A stretch of DNA of 64,000 nucleotides from Ascaris suum (lineage: Eukaryota > Nematoda > Chromadorea > Rhabditida > Ascarididae), in the NCBI GenBank assembly GCA_013433145.1, contig CM024169.1:9742817-9806816 (forward strand), in the 5' to 3' direction. The notes under the pieces are model-generated. The model was not told the origin of the DNA and did no database searches. It saw only the letters and a list, made by a program, of their open reading frames with translations. The position numbers were made by a program, and so were the translations under genes. The first letter of the stretch is position 1; each line of letters opens with the position of its first letter. Shown here piece by piece: positions 20,701 through 33,468 of this stretch.

Positions 20701-23700
20701 ATGAAGTGTGAGATTTAAATATACGTATTACTTGTGTCAACTGTATGTTCGAGAAATGAACTGCGCCTGCCTTTTATTGAACAAGCGTTTATAATTTGGC
20801 TGTGTTTGTAAGTAAGCGTCGTACTTTATTTGCTGAGAGAGCTGTAGGTCCTTTCCAATAACCACTGCTTTTAGACAGCTGCAATTGATGTGCTTACTTG
20901 GTGCTTATGAATAGTGTGTTGCATTTTGTTGATATTGTTGACCAATATGTTGCAGCATATTATATCTTATGGTCAAATGCGTGCCAAGTATTCAAATTCG
21001 CTTTCAGCATTCTACACGTGTGGCAGTGCTGAGGGCACAAAACGGGTCGAATGGCAAGAAACGTTGCCGAAGCGAAGCATCGGAGCCGGAAATTGATACG
21101 CCGCATCCATTACAGTCTTTGGAACCAGACTCGCACTCTCTTTGCTCCACATAGCCTTCCGCCACTGAAACGAACTCCGAAGAACGCTGTTAAGACGTAT
21201 TGCGGTTCGAATTTCGCGCTGTGCATTGTACCTCATTGCGGTAACAAGTTATGAGTTATAGTCGTAATCCGTTTATGTAAGATCGTGTTTGCTCCGTCTG
21301 GAGTGTCGTGGCTGCGTTGGCGTTTCGGGGCTAATCAGCAATCAAGACTGAAAAGCTGACTCATCCATAGAGTTATGTGGAGATCCTCTTGTCCAGATTC
21401 GTCTCACTGAAACTCTCGTATTATCCAAGAGGGGCGATATTCTGCCTTACACTGGAATAGTTGTAATCACTTATTTTCTAACTGGTTGTTTCGATTTATG
21501 AGTGCAGAGTATAAATCAGTATAAATGCGATTTGTAATTCGGCTGTCCAAAGAGAGGTTATCGCCAAATTGCCTTTGTACTTAAGAGATGCTGTAGCTTT
21601 GGGAAGGTGCTTTTTGCTTAACGGTGCCAGATTCAAAGCTACAAAATACCGGATGAACGTGAACTGTGTCGAAGAGTTTTCTGTGTTTTCATGTGGACCC
21701 TTCATGAAGAAGTTATGTTTATTCGTGGGTGAGCAAAGAACGAATTATATGAAAGCACATCAACTTTTTTTTCAATATGCAGTGTTGTTTTAATTCACTA
21801 GTGGTTTGCCGGGTGCATTGCTCTTCGTCGTAAAAACGTTACTTGTTCAATTCCTGGGTATTTCCAATATTCACGCGAGGAGAATTCTCATACTTTCATC
21901 CCATTCCGGTTATTCATTTAACTTACATAGGACATTACTGCCGAACTTCTATTCACAAATGTCATTTTATTGATAAAATTAGGTAAAGTTTGTTGGGGGC
22001 GGTCAATATCTCGAGAGTGTAGGTGAAGTTGAAAGCAATTGAAGGCACCAAAATTCTTTCCTATTGATTTGATTGCTATGTATCATCGGTTTCGATCACT
22101 AGTTCATTGCTACTGTGCAGGTATTTTTTTATTGAGCAGCTCAGAATGTACAGCTCAGCTTCTTCCTTGTTTGCTTCTGCCATTTGTCTTCGTGGATGAA
22201 TGCCATAGATGAACACATTGAAGTGCACATAGGCGAACATCATTTCATGCCGAAAATAGAGAAATCTCTTCGTTTGATATAATTTCTATTATGGATCGTT
22301 TACTATTTGAAGAATCGTTATGAGGACCTAATGTTGTGGCTATGAGACTGTTCCAGAATCAGCGAACGAATCGTCGACTTGTATCTTTTTGTGTTCTTGA
22401 AAAGGGTTGCAAGTCATAAATCGGGCTTGAGAATGTGATCATATCTTGTTGCGTTTCCCTGGAACTGTGGTTGGTCGATTTTGAAACAAGTGGATGTATC
22501 ATTTTCGCGGTGGTCAGCTGTGCTAATTGAGGTGATTGTTTTATATAATAGATCTGTAGATACCTTATGTAATAAGTAGTCGATACCTCATTTCTGGGAT
22601 GCTTAGCTTGCAAGTCGAGTTGAATACCTCGCATTATAGACACAGATGTCGTATGTGTTTGCAATCGAAGGCAGTAGAGATCAACTCGACAATGACAAAT
22701 GTGCTTTTAGAATTCAAATTCCCTGGGTGATTCGAAGATCTTCTTTAGAAGAGAAAGAACCGATGGGCACGAGCATCCTGTATGGGATCGGAGTAATATA
22801 AACATTAGAAAAATCGTTCGTTGATGATATTTTCTTATGTGGTTTGCCTCACAAATCGCATCCCTCGAAGAGCACTTGTGTCTTAGAGAACATTTATGTT
22901 TTGTGGTTTGCACTCCCGATTTTATTTATTTAAGTAAGTGTATATATATGTATATGTGTTATATTATACATTATTTTCGGTCTTCATTGATTCTCTTTGG
23001 ATTTAGAGCTTGATCCCAACCGTCCCTTCTCTATTCTCTCATCATTGTGCTTGTAAAATGCGCAATTCTGGATTTTTAGAATTCTTTCTATTGGTTTGGT
23101 GATGATTTCAACTTTTTAGTGAGTTTCTCAGCAATACAGAAGTGGTAATTTATTGCTCACTAGAGTATTTTCTAATTTATTCAAAACGTTTTGATTTCTT
23201 CATTCTTTTGTGTGGAGAAATTTGGAGGAAATTTGTGCTAGGTACTTACTCATTGCTAACCACATTGCTATTCACTTGCCGGAGCAGTATAATCGAACAT
23301 TCTCTACTTTAGCACTCGTTTGTAAATTCGAACGCTCTAAGAGGGGAATTCATAAATTTGGGAAAAATATGAACGCTATTCGTTATTTTTATTTCTTGAA
23401 AAAAGAAAACTTTTGAAACTAAACTGTTGTTTTAACTTGGTAGATTTTATTTATGTCAGTTGCAGAGTATTTTCAGCTCACTAGACGAGAATATGCACAA
23501 TAATTTCCACTCTCTTTTCACCATCAGCAGTCTAACTGAATGTTGTTAATAACTTGCCGAACTTGGGTTATAAGCCGGGAAGGGCAAATTTGCTCGATTT
23601 ATGCCGTCGGTTTAAATTTTTGTTAATTAGTATTCACTGAAAGTATTCGTTTTGTTCATTTTCTTTTTTAAATAGCATATTACTATATTTTCTTTGTGGA

Positions 23701-26100
23701 ATGTGTCGCTTCGCTAAAACATTTCTTCTTTTTTTGTTTTGAAGATCACCTTGATCAAATAGTTTTATTTCAAGAAGCTCTTCGAGAAGTTTTTCACACG
23801 CGCTTGTTCTCGAAAAAAGAACGATGAACGCTTGTCATTTCATCGAATTTTACGGCGTCTTACAAATTTGCCCTTTCCGAGTATTCGTTGGATATATTTG
23901 GAGAAGGAAAAGGACGAACGGTGCGAGACACTGCGTCTATGAGATGAATCTCGTTGTTGTTCGCGCAATTTCTCTTTCAGAAATGATTTCTTCTTGAACT
24001 GCTGTATTACTATGCGATACAGTTTGTTTTTCTATGTGTTAATATAAACGAAATTATGATTTCATTGTATATAAAAATAGCGCTTAACTCGTAGTTCATG
24101 TTGTTTGATTGCTTGCAGATGTGACGGTCGAACAGCGGTGCAAATTCCTCGGAAAGTAGCATATCAGCACTTCCCTTCGAATACAAGAATCGAGAACATC
24201 GTTTTGGCAACGTTTTTGAGGGTATATGGTCTTCCTTTTTTCCAGGTCCAGAGCGAAACTGTTTTCAGTGCGACTTTCTTTCGAGAGACAGCTTTGCATT
24301 TAAAATGGTGCGATACTAAAGCAACTGCAGCGTTTTTATTATCGGCTGCATTATTTGCTTTCTGTTACTCTCTGTGCTTGTGCGTGTAGTTCAAATTTCC
24401 ACTTTAAGCATTGTGGCTAGGGGAGGCAATTGCTGGTCTTAACTAGTATGCGATTGTTTGAATTTGAGAGAATTCATGGTTGAGAATTTGAGAATTCTGT
24501 TTGAGAGAATTTCGGAGGGAATTTGAGAATTCTAATCCATCGTTCAGAAAAAGATCAGAGAGGTTTGCGACCTTTTGTATCTATCACTCTTCCTTCTTCC
24601 ACACTTGCCTACTTGTGGAGGGGGGAATAGTACTCCATATAATTTGCCATTCCACGAGCAAAGTGGGGCATCTGTTCTGTTCAGTGCAATAAGAGACAAC
24701 TATCTCGCCTGAAATGAAATATGGAAGATTAGGTACGCACTGAATACCGAAGATAATATATATATTGAGTCTGACAGTCTGTATTATAATATTTCTTCTG
24801 TAGCATTTTTTGTGCGAATAGGACTGGGCGTTCAAGGCGAAGTAAGTGAGGTGCAAGAGTTTGGATGAACGATGCGGACCGTTCGAATATGTGACCTTAA
24901 CTGTCCCTACAAAAGTCTCGTTTCGTTATCCAAAATTTTGTGCGACATGTTTAACGGGGATTTCATGGTGCAAGATTTTTTTTTTGCCACTTATTGGGCC
25001 CCTGTGATTAATAGATTATTCTCATCAAAAAGCATAACAAAATAGCACATGATGAGAGAGCAGCGGTACAGGAGGGCAACGTTGCGAAAAATAGACAGAG
25101 GAGATGCACAGGCTGAGGTATGTTGCAATCGCGTCGTTAAAACACGCCACATCGCACCAAACCTGTGCCAAAAATAGCATTATTTGCTGGGTACGATCCT
25201 CTTGAATATGGCTTTCATCGGTGATGAACTTGACGGATAGCACTGGTCAATGTTAGAATGTTTGTCGACATGAATCAATGCAAATTTTGAGGAGTGGCGG
25301 TTTCACTACTCTGAAAGTAATTCAGAATTCAGTGCAGCGAACACGAGATGTGATTTCAAAGGTTGTTGCCAATAGATGAGCAAGCATATCAGTGTTGCGT
25401 TCAACAGCGAAAGATTTATGTTGGTGCTATTGAGTTTCTGAGTGAAACGTTAAAAGTTGGAAAGGATTGAGAGTATCATCTTTTCCACTAAAGGAAACTA
25501 ATAGTGAGGAGGACACGTGAACGTTCACTCTGAGAAAGGAAATTGAATTAGGAAATGTTCCCGTTGTTTTGTTGAATCGTCACGCCCATCTCGCCGCACC
25601 TGCGTCCAACTGGTTGCTGCGGAATGTCGCGAGAGTGAATTGTGAACGTGCGAAATGTGCGTCGAATGCAGGATACCGATTCTCAAAGCACACATCAACA
25701 TGTTGTCGTGCCTGTTTTTCGAGTTTCTTTCGGAATAGAAGAGTTGGCTGATTTTAAAAATACGAAGACGTTGCGGTGCTCATACGATTCATCTCCAATT
25801 GCGAACAAAGAAACGACTATCAATCAGCCAAATTTGCGGCAATCATTTCAACACAGTTTTCATATTTAACCGCTTCAAAATGCTTTTTCTTTATCTATTG
25901 CTTCGACCATGTTCCTTGGTCGCTACAAATTTGTTGCTAAAAAACGTTAAAAATCACACTACTATTGCATGAAAATTCAAAGAATCTGCGAAAATTACGT
26001 TTAGAACAGCCTCAAAACAAATCGTTCATTAGAATAGAACAAATGGAAGTATACTTCGTTTGGAATAATAAAACAAAAATTTGAATATAATGGGAAATGT
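17736..26100. other. No assigned gene (about 8.4 kb)
   Basis: The longest frames are at 19786-20271 (161 codons) and 19817-20203 (128 codons), on the same strand in overlapping frames. Neither has a recognisable domain, and two open frames over one stretch argue for chance or low selection. A locally GC-rich block at about 20130-20520 sits in AT-rich surroundings and may be a repeat. A 15-base unit is repeated at 24484-24498 and 24519-24533. The rest shows nothing I can support. Confidence 0.4.
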
Positions 26101-26234
26101 GCCGAATGAATATTTTCTCTAATTGTAGAGGATTTCCGTCGCGTGTGCCAAGTGAACTTTCTAGCGTGCGTTGCGTGCGCTTGCTAAGTGAAGTGAGCCG
26201 TAATCCCTCTTCAGATCTAATTTCCTTACTTGGA

Positions 26235-26332
26235 CGAGAATTACACTAGCGGGTCGTACTTCATGCCAGTGTGTAAAATAACAATGATCGTTCAGCAGTA
26301 ATCGAGAATTACACTAGCGGGTAAAATAACTG
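26235..26332. repeat. Short direct duplication with internal deletion
   Basis: A 20-base block at 26235-26254 recurs exactly at 26303-26322. A second shared block, GTAAAATAAC, follows the first copy after an extra 18 bases but is directly attached to the second. The arrangement fits a 68-base tandem duplication followed by loss of an internal segment. Confidence 0.8.
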
Positions 26333-29300
26333 ATTGTCACTTGAAACGAGTCGACCAGTATGCCATCTCGCATATAAAGACATACAGACGCACGCGATTT
26401 CACTTAATTAAGGATGCCGTCGATGAATTAAAACAGTATTGTATGCAAACAGCGAAACTGGAGAAGTATGAAATACTTGAAGAATGAAGAAATGTGTTGG
26501 AACGTGCTACCATGGTTCGCCCTTTTTGTCTTGATTAAAGCAGTTTTAGGCACATTATGAGGCGTTCACAGATCACGAGTACTTTATAAAAGTGTTTAGA
26601 GTGCTGTGATGTTATGTCTGGAGACCTGTGACGTAACGCGATTTATTCAAAAACACCGAATAGAAGAAATAGTTTTCGTAGCCGCATACAAGTGCAGTTA
26701 TGTGGCTCCAAATGGTTAAGAAGGATTGCCCCACAAACCACAACAAGTGGAGAACTCACGAAAAAATGGAACAGCGCTCTATTAGGTGACAATCGGCGAA
26801 CGCGTAGGGCACCCATTGGCACATTATGTCAAACGCGATTTTCCACTGACTGAATGATGCGTCGAACACTTCGAAGTTTGATGTGACTTGAAATTGGGAA
26901 CGATCCAGTGATAACGCTACGAGCGTTATATGTAAACCTTTGTTATGTTTGTGTACGGAATGAGGTTATCCTCAAATATCAGCATCGCAAAAGCGACATC
27001 TCCGATTAGGTTAACACTTTACTCTAAGCCTGAACCTGAGTTAGGAAAAAGCCTAACAGTTGTAGCCAGCTGAAATTTGCAGCGGTCTTTGTAAAGCAGT
27101 GGAATTTTATAACACTGTATCATCACTTGTCAAAGCGGTCGGTTTGTCTGTATGAGAAAATGCAAACATTCGTTTAGTGATGAGTGATAGGACCAAAGAT
27201 GGTTGAGTCGGAATTAAGGATCTTTAAAAGATTCGTTCGCATAGCTAATTAGAACTTAACCACTCACCTTCTTGCTATTTGCAGAATAGCAATGTTAATC
27301 AGAATTGAAGTGAAGGCTTTCAGAAATGTGATGTCCGCTCCAAATTTTACGGAACTCTGTGGTAAGCTAACTCATGCAACCATAGTAGCTTTACCCGAAT
27401 AACCGTGCCTGCCTGTATAGAGGTTCCCTCGTTTGCTCGATTCTTCTCGAAACATAGCATGTATGACAAGCGAATGTTGCAAAGTGCTCTGGTTAATATG
27501 CAAATTACAAATATATTTTTATACATATATAGAAAAACTACCGTAATCCTGCATGAAAATTTTTCCAGTGTTGAAACAGCGGCATCCAGCATAAATAGCT
27601 GAATACACGCGTGAAGTCTACATTTATAAAATAAAACGATCGCCCAAGAAAAGGTGACATCTGTTAAGGTGAGAGGTTTTAACGTTGCCTTTCATTTCCT
27701 GCCGATTTGGCATCGAGACTTTTTAGCGACGCCAGCAAGCCTCGTCGGGACATGGGCGGTGGACAAGTCAGGACTCCGTTAAGTAGAACAAGGTTGAATC
27801 GACTCGTCAGCATCCGATGGACAGGAGACGAGCCTAAGCCCTAACGTTCATGCCTTAAAAATTCCACTAAGAAGTATAGGTGATAAGAAGAGAGATTTGT
27901 TCGCAATGAAGCTTCGTTGATTAAAGTAAACAAGTAACGAAAATGAAAATTGAAGGTTCTACCGATAACCATGTGAAACGCTGTACACCTGCAGAGAGGA
28001 AGTAATGCCGAGAAAAATTGATTTGCACTGTGAAAGCGAAGAAATTATGCTAAACGATTCACGTATAACTCCAAACATATGCAAAGCATTTGCGATAAAG
28101 CTAGCTCCTTAAGAGAAAACATAGTGAGCAAATGAAAGTGCACTATATGAAAGGTGGGCGGTAGTTGATCACTTTTCAAATTAATCATCTTTCGGTGGTG
28201 TCTATCAAGACATCGAACGTGAGTGTAAAGCGTAAAGCCTAGAGCACAAATACGCATTTCTTAGGCAAGCAATTGCAAGAAAAAATTGTATCATTAAACG
28301 GTTGCATACGTTATAATCTCATCATGAGCGCAAAGACTTGGTAACGGATCATGCGATTTCTCGGTAAATGAATCCGCCATTTTACCTTTAAATTATGTGG
28401 ATTGATTCACATCCCTCTACAACTGCTATGAAATCCTAGTCACGATGCAATAACTTCGGAATTCGACAGCGAGATGGAAGCGAGAGGAAAGAGGAAGAGA
28501 TATGCGCACCTCCTCCTTGCACATGTTTGAAAAGAGGGACAATGAAAACAGTAGTGGAGTCCAAGTTCCCCGCAATGAATCGCATATTTCATTCTGGCAC
28601 ATTCTGCAAAAATGAGTCATTTCTAACGTTAATTGCTCTTTCTTAGCGATATTCGGTGACCAGGCGTCTATCGTACCTGCTACTGAAGTTGAGCGTAAAT
28701 TGGTCGTCTCTAATATCTTTTTGCTGTTCTTGGCTCCTTCTACTATCAGCTGATATTTTGCGTTACCTCCTTTTGAATTTTTGCCATCTTTTTATGAGCT
28801 TCAAAGAGTAGAGTCTGCCTGTATCTTGAGTAACCTGCAAACGTAGGTGAAAGACTCCGGCGTCGATGTTGGTGCTTTCTAAGTCATGCTTTGCTTTACC
28901 GTTAATATTGCCCATCTTTTTTGAGAAAGTCGACAAGTGGCATGCGCCGCATTTGTTCACCTTACTAAGAAAACAATATTAATATGACTGGGAAAATAAA
29001 AAATATGTTTTCTGTTGCAAGCTTGGATTTAAACGCAGCTCAACACATGAATTTCTTGAAAAGACTTTTGGTGAAATTACTCAACATGCAGGGTATGCAT
29101 GCAACTGACATGAAATGCATCCGTTTCGTTCAAAATGGTGAGCAGTTGGACCAACGTTAAAGCTCTATGAGAACCGTTCTCAGCACATTTGATACTTAAA
29201 ATAGGAAGTTGTCTTCATGAATACAAATTCCCGTACTCTGAGGAATATCTAGCAATTGTAACATCTATGGATTACCGACGCCTTCAGTAGGAAACAGATC

Positions 29301-31647
29301 GGCGGTCGTTTAAAGAGCCTTACGAGGACGAATGCTAGCGGGTTTCAAGGTCATCTACATGTCTGTCACACAAAAGAAGCTGCGAAAACATCATTTTGAT
29401 ATCTTTGTGTGGAAAAATAACACCCGAAAAGCAGAATGTTAAAGAGTCGCGTCTTGATCAGCGTTAAATGGCCGAGACTAATCTCCTCAACGCTGATGCC
29501 CTAGAACAGCAAAGCCAAAGTCGCGACGTCAGCATGCTACGGACTAACCATCTAAGGTTAAATTAAGAATGTCACCTGAGATAGCGCTCAAAAAGATCAA
29601 ATTCGACCTTTAGAGGAGATCATTTTGAATATGAGAGAAAACAAAAAACTCATTAGTAGTGGACGCCCGATGACGAAAGACCCTATGTAATGGAGCAATC
29701 CTTGGAAGGCAGGCCGGGACTCCAGCTGCTATAATCGAGGAAATAATGTGCTAATTTATTTATTATTCCTTCAGAGGGGACAGAACAGCAAACTGTCAGT
29801 AAATACTTCGCTAGAATGCACACAATATGCACAACATTGAAAATGCAAAGATGCGATAGAATGTGCAGTAAGCATGAGAGAGTCCGCGTTGCCGAGTAAA
29901 TGTTGCAAAATTTTGCAAAATATAAAAAGAAATAAGGAACAAACAGTTGTTACTCCCCAACAAGTGGAATGTTTGTTTTCGGAGAAGTCACAGCGTCCCT
30001 TAATTATCGGAGTCGATTCAGCAAGTTGGCAGATAAAAAGAGTGATTGCCAAGCACTTCGCATTCTACTTATTTCCCATGTAACAAATCGTCGCTCTCAC
30101 CCTCTCTTCGTCCTTTTCCCCTTCCCCCCCTCCTCCCCCTCCCCCGGTTCTTCTCTCCAAGAGATCGAAAAAAATTCGCCGACATGATTTCGCGAACGTT
30201 GAAGGAAATTCGTTCATCACTAAACAACAGTGAAGCGTCATAAATGCTTCAGAAATTAAAAAGCAAATTGGCGCTTTGTATATCGTGATACATTTTGCTC
30301 AAAAGCAAGTGCATTGCTCAATGGTTACTGCGTTTGTCGGCGATTAGAACAAAGCGCGCACACTAATAACTTACAGGAGGCGCACCACACCGTGAAACAT
30401 TTCCTCTATGGTTTTTAGGAACCGAAGAAATCAATGAAACTTCGATGTGAGGAGCCATAAGAAATGCGCAACTCTGATTATGTCGAGAACGGCAGAAGAG
30501 TTCAGTCTGGATTCATATGCAGTATGCAGTTTGCAATTGGTCAAGTTGTACGCATACATACTATGATATCCAACTTTTTGAGTGCACATAAAATGAGGCA
30601 GGTATATGACATCGTTTTCGGCATTATGACTTATTTTCTTGCAAGAAGTTTTGGTGAGGGGCTGAAAATGAACGAAAAAACTTAAACGCGCTGTTGTCAC
30701 GATGAAACGTTGTAGATTAATTTCGTGATGGTCACACGCATGCTTCATGATGAGGTCTGCTCTTCAAAGATGGGCTACACACTGTGCATGTGGATCCTGA
30801 TGCAAACTTTCTAATCTTTTTTTGCAGCTTTTTTATCACTGCAGCAAAATTTACTTGATATTTGGTTGCCCACAGCTCTATTTTCCATTCACATGCATTA
30901 CAAGTTGAGCTGAATAAATGGCGAAGAATAGCGAAAAGGACGTTTTTAAGATCTATCAAAAAAGAAAAATGGCGTTTTTGCCTATTCGGATGAAAATTGA
31001 ATATTGCTTTCCTGCAGGTGTGATTTTAAATGTCTCTACCAAATAAAAGCGTGGATGATGGTTTTTGACCTGAACGAGTGGAAAATCTTATTGCCCTTAC
31101 CTTTGAAAAAAGGAAAATTCGGCAAGTGAAAGTCATTCATCGGCACAATAAAGAATTCCAATTGGGAAAATGGAAGAAAAACTATGAAACGATTTGTCGT
31201 ATTCGCTGAAAATAAATAATCGAAATGACGCTGAAATATGAATAAATAAGTATTGTTGAAATCGACAGCAAAAGTGAAATGTGCACACGGTGTTTTCTTG
31301 CAATTAGTTCATTTGGTTAGGTATTTTCGTAATATTATGAAGTATGCAGCAATCTACTGTCGGATTCTTTTTTCTTGTGTTTGTTACGCCTCTAAAGTGC
31401 TCGATCGTTATGAATAAGACGCTGTATGCCTAAGCAATGACAACATCCAGGCGACTGTTTAAATAAAGAACTGTGCGTAGGATATTTCCTTCCACAATGA
31501 ATTTCCTTAAATGACGTTAGGATTGGTTTATAGGCATGAGAGAAGGAACCGGACTGGTGCAAACGCATGAAAACCCAGGTGTACGTCGCCACCGTCAATC
31601 GACCCGCCTCTGCACTCTTTGTCGAAGAAGTCAGTGTTCGGTCAACA
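26333..31647. other. No assigned gene (about 5.3 kb)
   Basis: Composition shifts here to an A-rich + strand, opposite to the T-rich region before 25 kb. Two more GC-rich blocks (27690-27850 and 29440-29560) look repeat-like; the second contains a 9-base inverted repeat (29457-29465 and 29489-29497). No exon with both splice sites and a recognisable peptide was found. The promoter and 5' UTR of the downstream monooxygenase gene must lie in the last part, but no specific element is visible. Confidence 0.4.
30100..30147 (+). repeat. Pyrimidine (C/T) tract
   Basis: A nearly pure C/T stretch with several C runs. It is low complexity, and the adjacent Pro/Ser-rich open frames derive from it. Confidence 0.75.
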
Positions 31648-33437
31648 ATGAAGATCTGCGTGGTTGGTGCAGGTGCGAGCGGCTTAACCGCAATAAAAAC
31701 TTGCCTTGAAAATAATTTAGATGTGATATGCTTCGAGAAATCAGGCGATATCGGCGGCTTATGGCGATACAAAAAGGATCCTTGTCCAGGTATGTTTATT
31801 CGTTTCTTTTCGATAATTCATCACGCTTTTCATAATCGTGAGTTTAACAGTAATGATTTGAAATCTCCGCGGTGAAATAATTCGCAATGATAAAAAATTT
31901 GGAAATAGTGAATTTATCCGTCACAGCCAATGTTTATAACTTCAATTCGCTGTTACCTGTGTTTATTTTGTGCTCTTTGTTTCCATTCATATCTTAAAAA
32001 AGCTTGGTGAAGAATAATTTTGCTGTTCCCGCACGATATGTATTCGCTCAAATGCTTTCAAAATATGTCAGTATTGGTATATGCGCTCGTAACGGCAACG
32101 AAAACTCTTATACACCACATCGCAGAGAGTATATTGGAACGAGTTTTCCACTTTTATATAAAAGTGCTCATCACTCACTAATACCAGTTTTATAGACCTC
32201 TTAATTCAGAAAATACATAGGCGACCTGAAATTTATTGTGCGAAATTAGCGTAAAAATATTACGCTGTGATGGACAGTGTGAAAGAAATAGTCAGCGATT
32301 GAAAAGTAGATAATTACATTAGCACACCTATTGATCGTTCGGTTGTAATCTTTATAATTACGAGTTTAACACTGCTGAATTTTGCAATTGTCACGATTTA
32401 ATGTTGGCATCATTTCGTTGACGTTTTTGAAGATCCACTTCAATTTGTTATACATACTTCTACAAGGTAGAATATCACCCCCCCCCCTTTACCTTTCCCC
32501 ATCTCCTACCTTCCTTTCTGCAAACATTAGGTACCATACCATTCAGTGAGACCTTTGAAACTGAAAAGTTTTCTTATGAACACATAAAAAAAATGTCTCA
32601 ACATCATAAATTATGCATTCGTGCGAAGTCGATAAATACTGGCTGTAGTGGTGTGGCAATATGCGGTATAAGGGGAAACAAACTGAGCGAGGTTCATACT
32701 TTTTAACTTCGTACCCAAGGAAGAAATGCATGATATATGCTTTAATTGAATGAAACCTCTCGCTAGTCATATAGGAAGAATGTAATACGACGATCCCAAA
32801 ACGTTTGCCTAGAATTATCATCACTGGGCACAGCACGCATAAAGACATAGCCAGCTATCTGATCTGTAGTTATGGCGCTTCTGTCTTTGGCGCTTTTGTC
32901 GACAGTCTCTACCGTTTGCTCATGTGCAGTATCGAATGTTCTCCTATTTTCATTCATTGACACATTAAAATTTATTTTGATGAGTTGCAGGTGAGGGAAC
33001 AGTAATGAAAAGTACAGTGATTAACACATCAAAAGAGATGACCGCATATAGTGACTTTCCTCCACCAGCAGACGCAGCTAACTTCATGCACAATACCGAA
33101 CTGATGGATTACTTCCGATCATATGCGGAACACTTTCACTTGAAAAAATACATTCATTTTCACACCGAAGTCACTTCGATCACTCGAAGCAAAAAATTCG
33201 AGGAGACTGGCGAATGGAATGTCACCACTGTTAAGTTGAAGTAAGTTGAGTATGTGTTCGTTTATTCTCAACGGGTTTTTATGGAGTTGTTTTTCTACAT
33301 GCAGTCTGCCCTTAATTCCATTTCACAGGAATAACGCAACAATAACATCAAATAGGCGAACTTCAGAGATCTGTCAAATCTCGTTTGCGGTCGATAGAGG
33401 GATGCGCGAATGGGAACGCGACATTGGAATAACGCAT

Positions 33438-33468
<31 letters not shown>

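Noticed and set aside
31392..31772. 126-codon - strand frame opposite fmo exon 1
   Set aside because: It is the antisense shadow of the well-supported FAD-binding exon and shows no family match.
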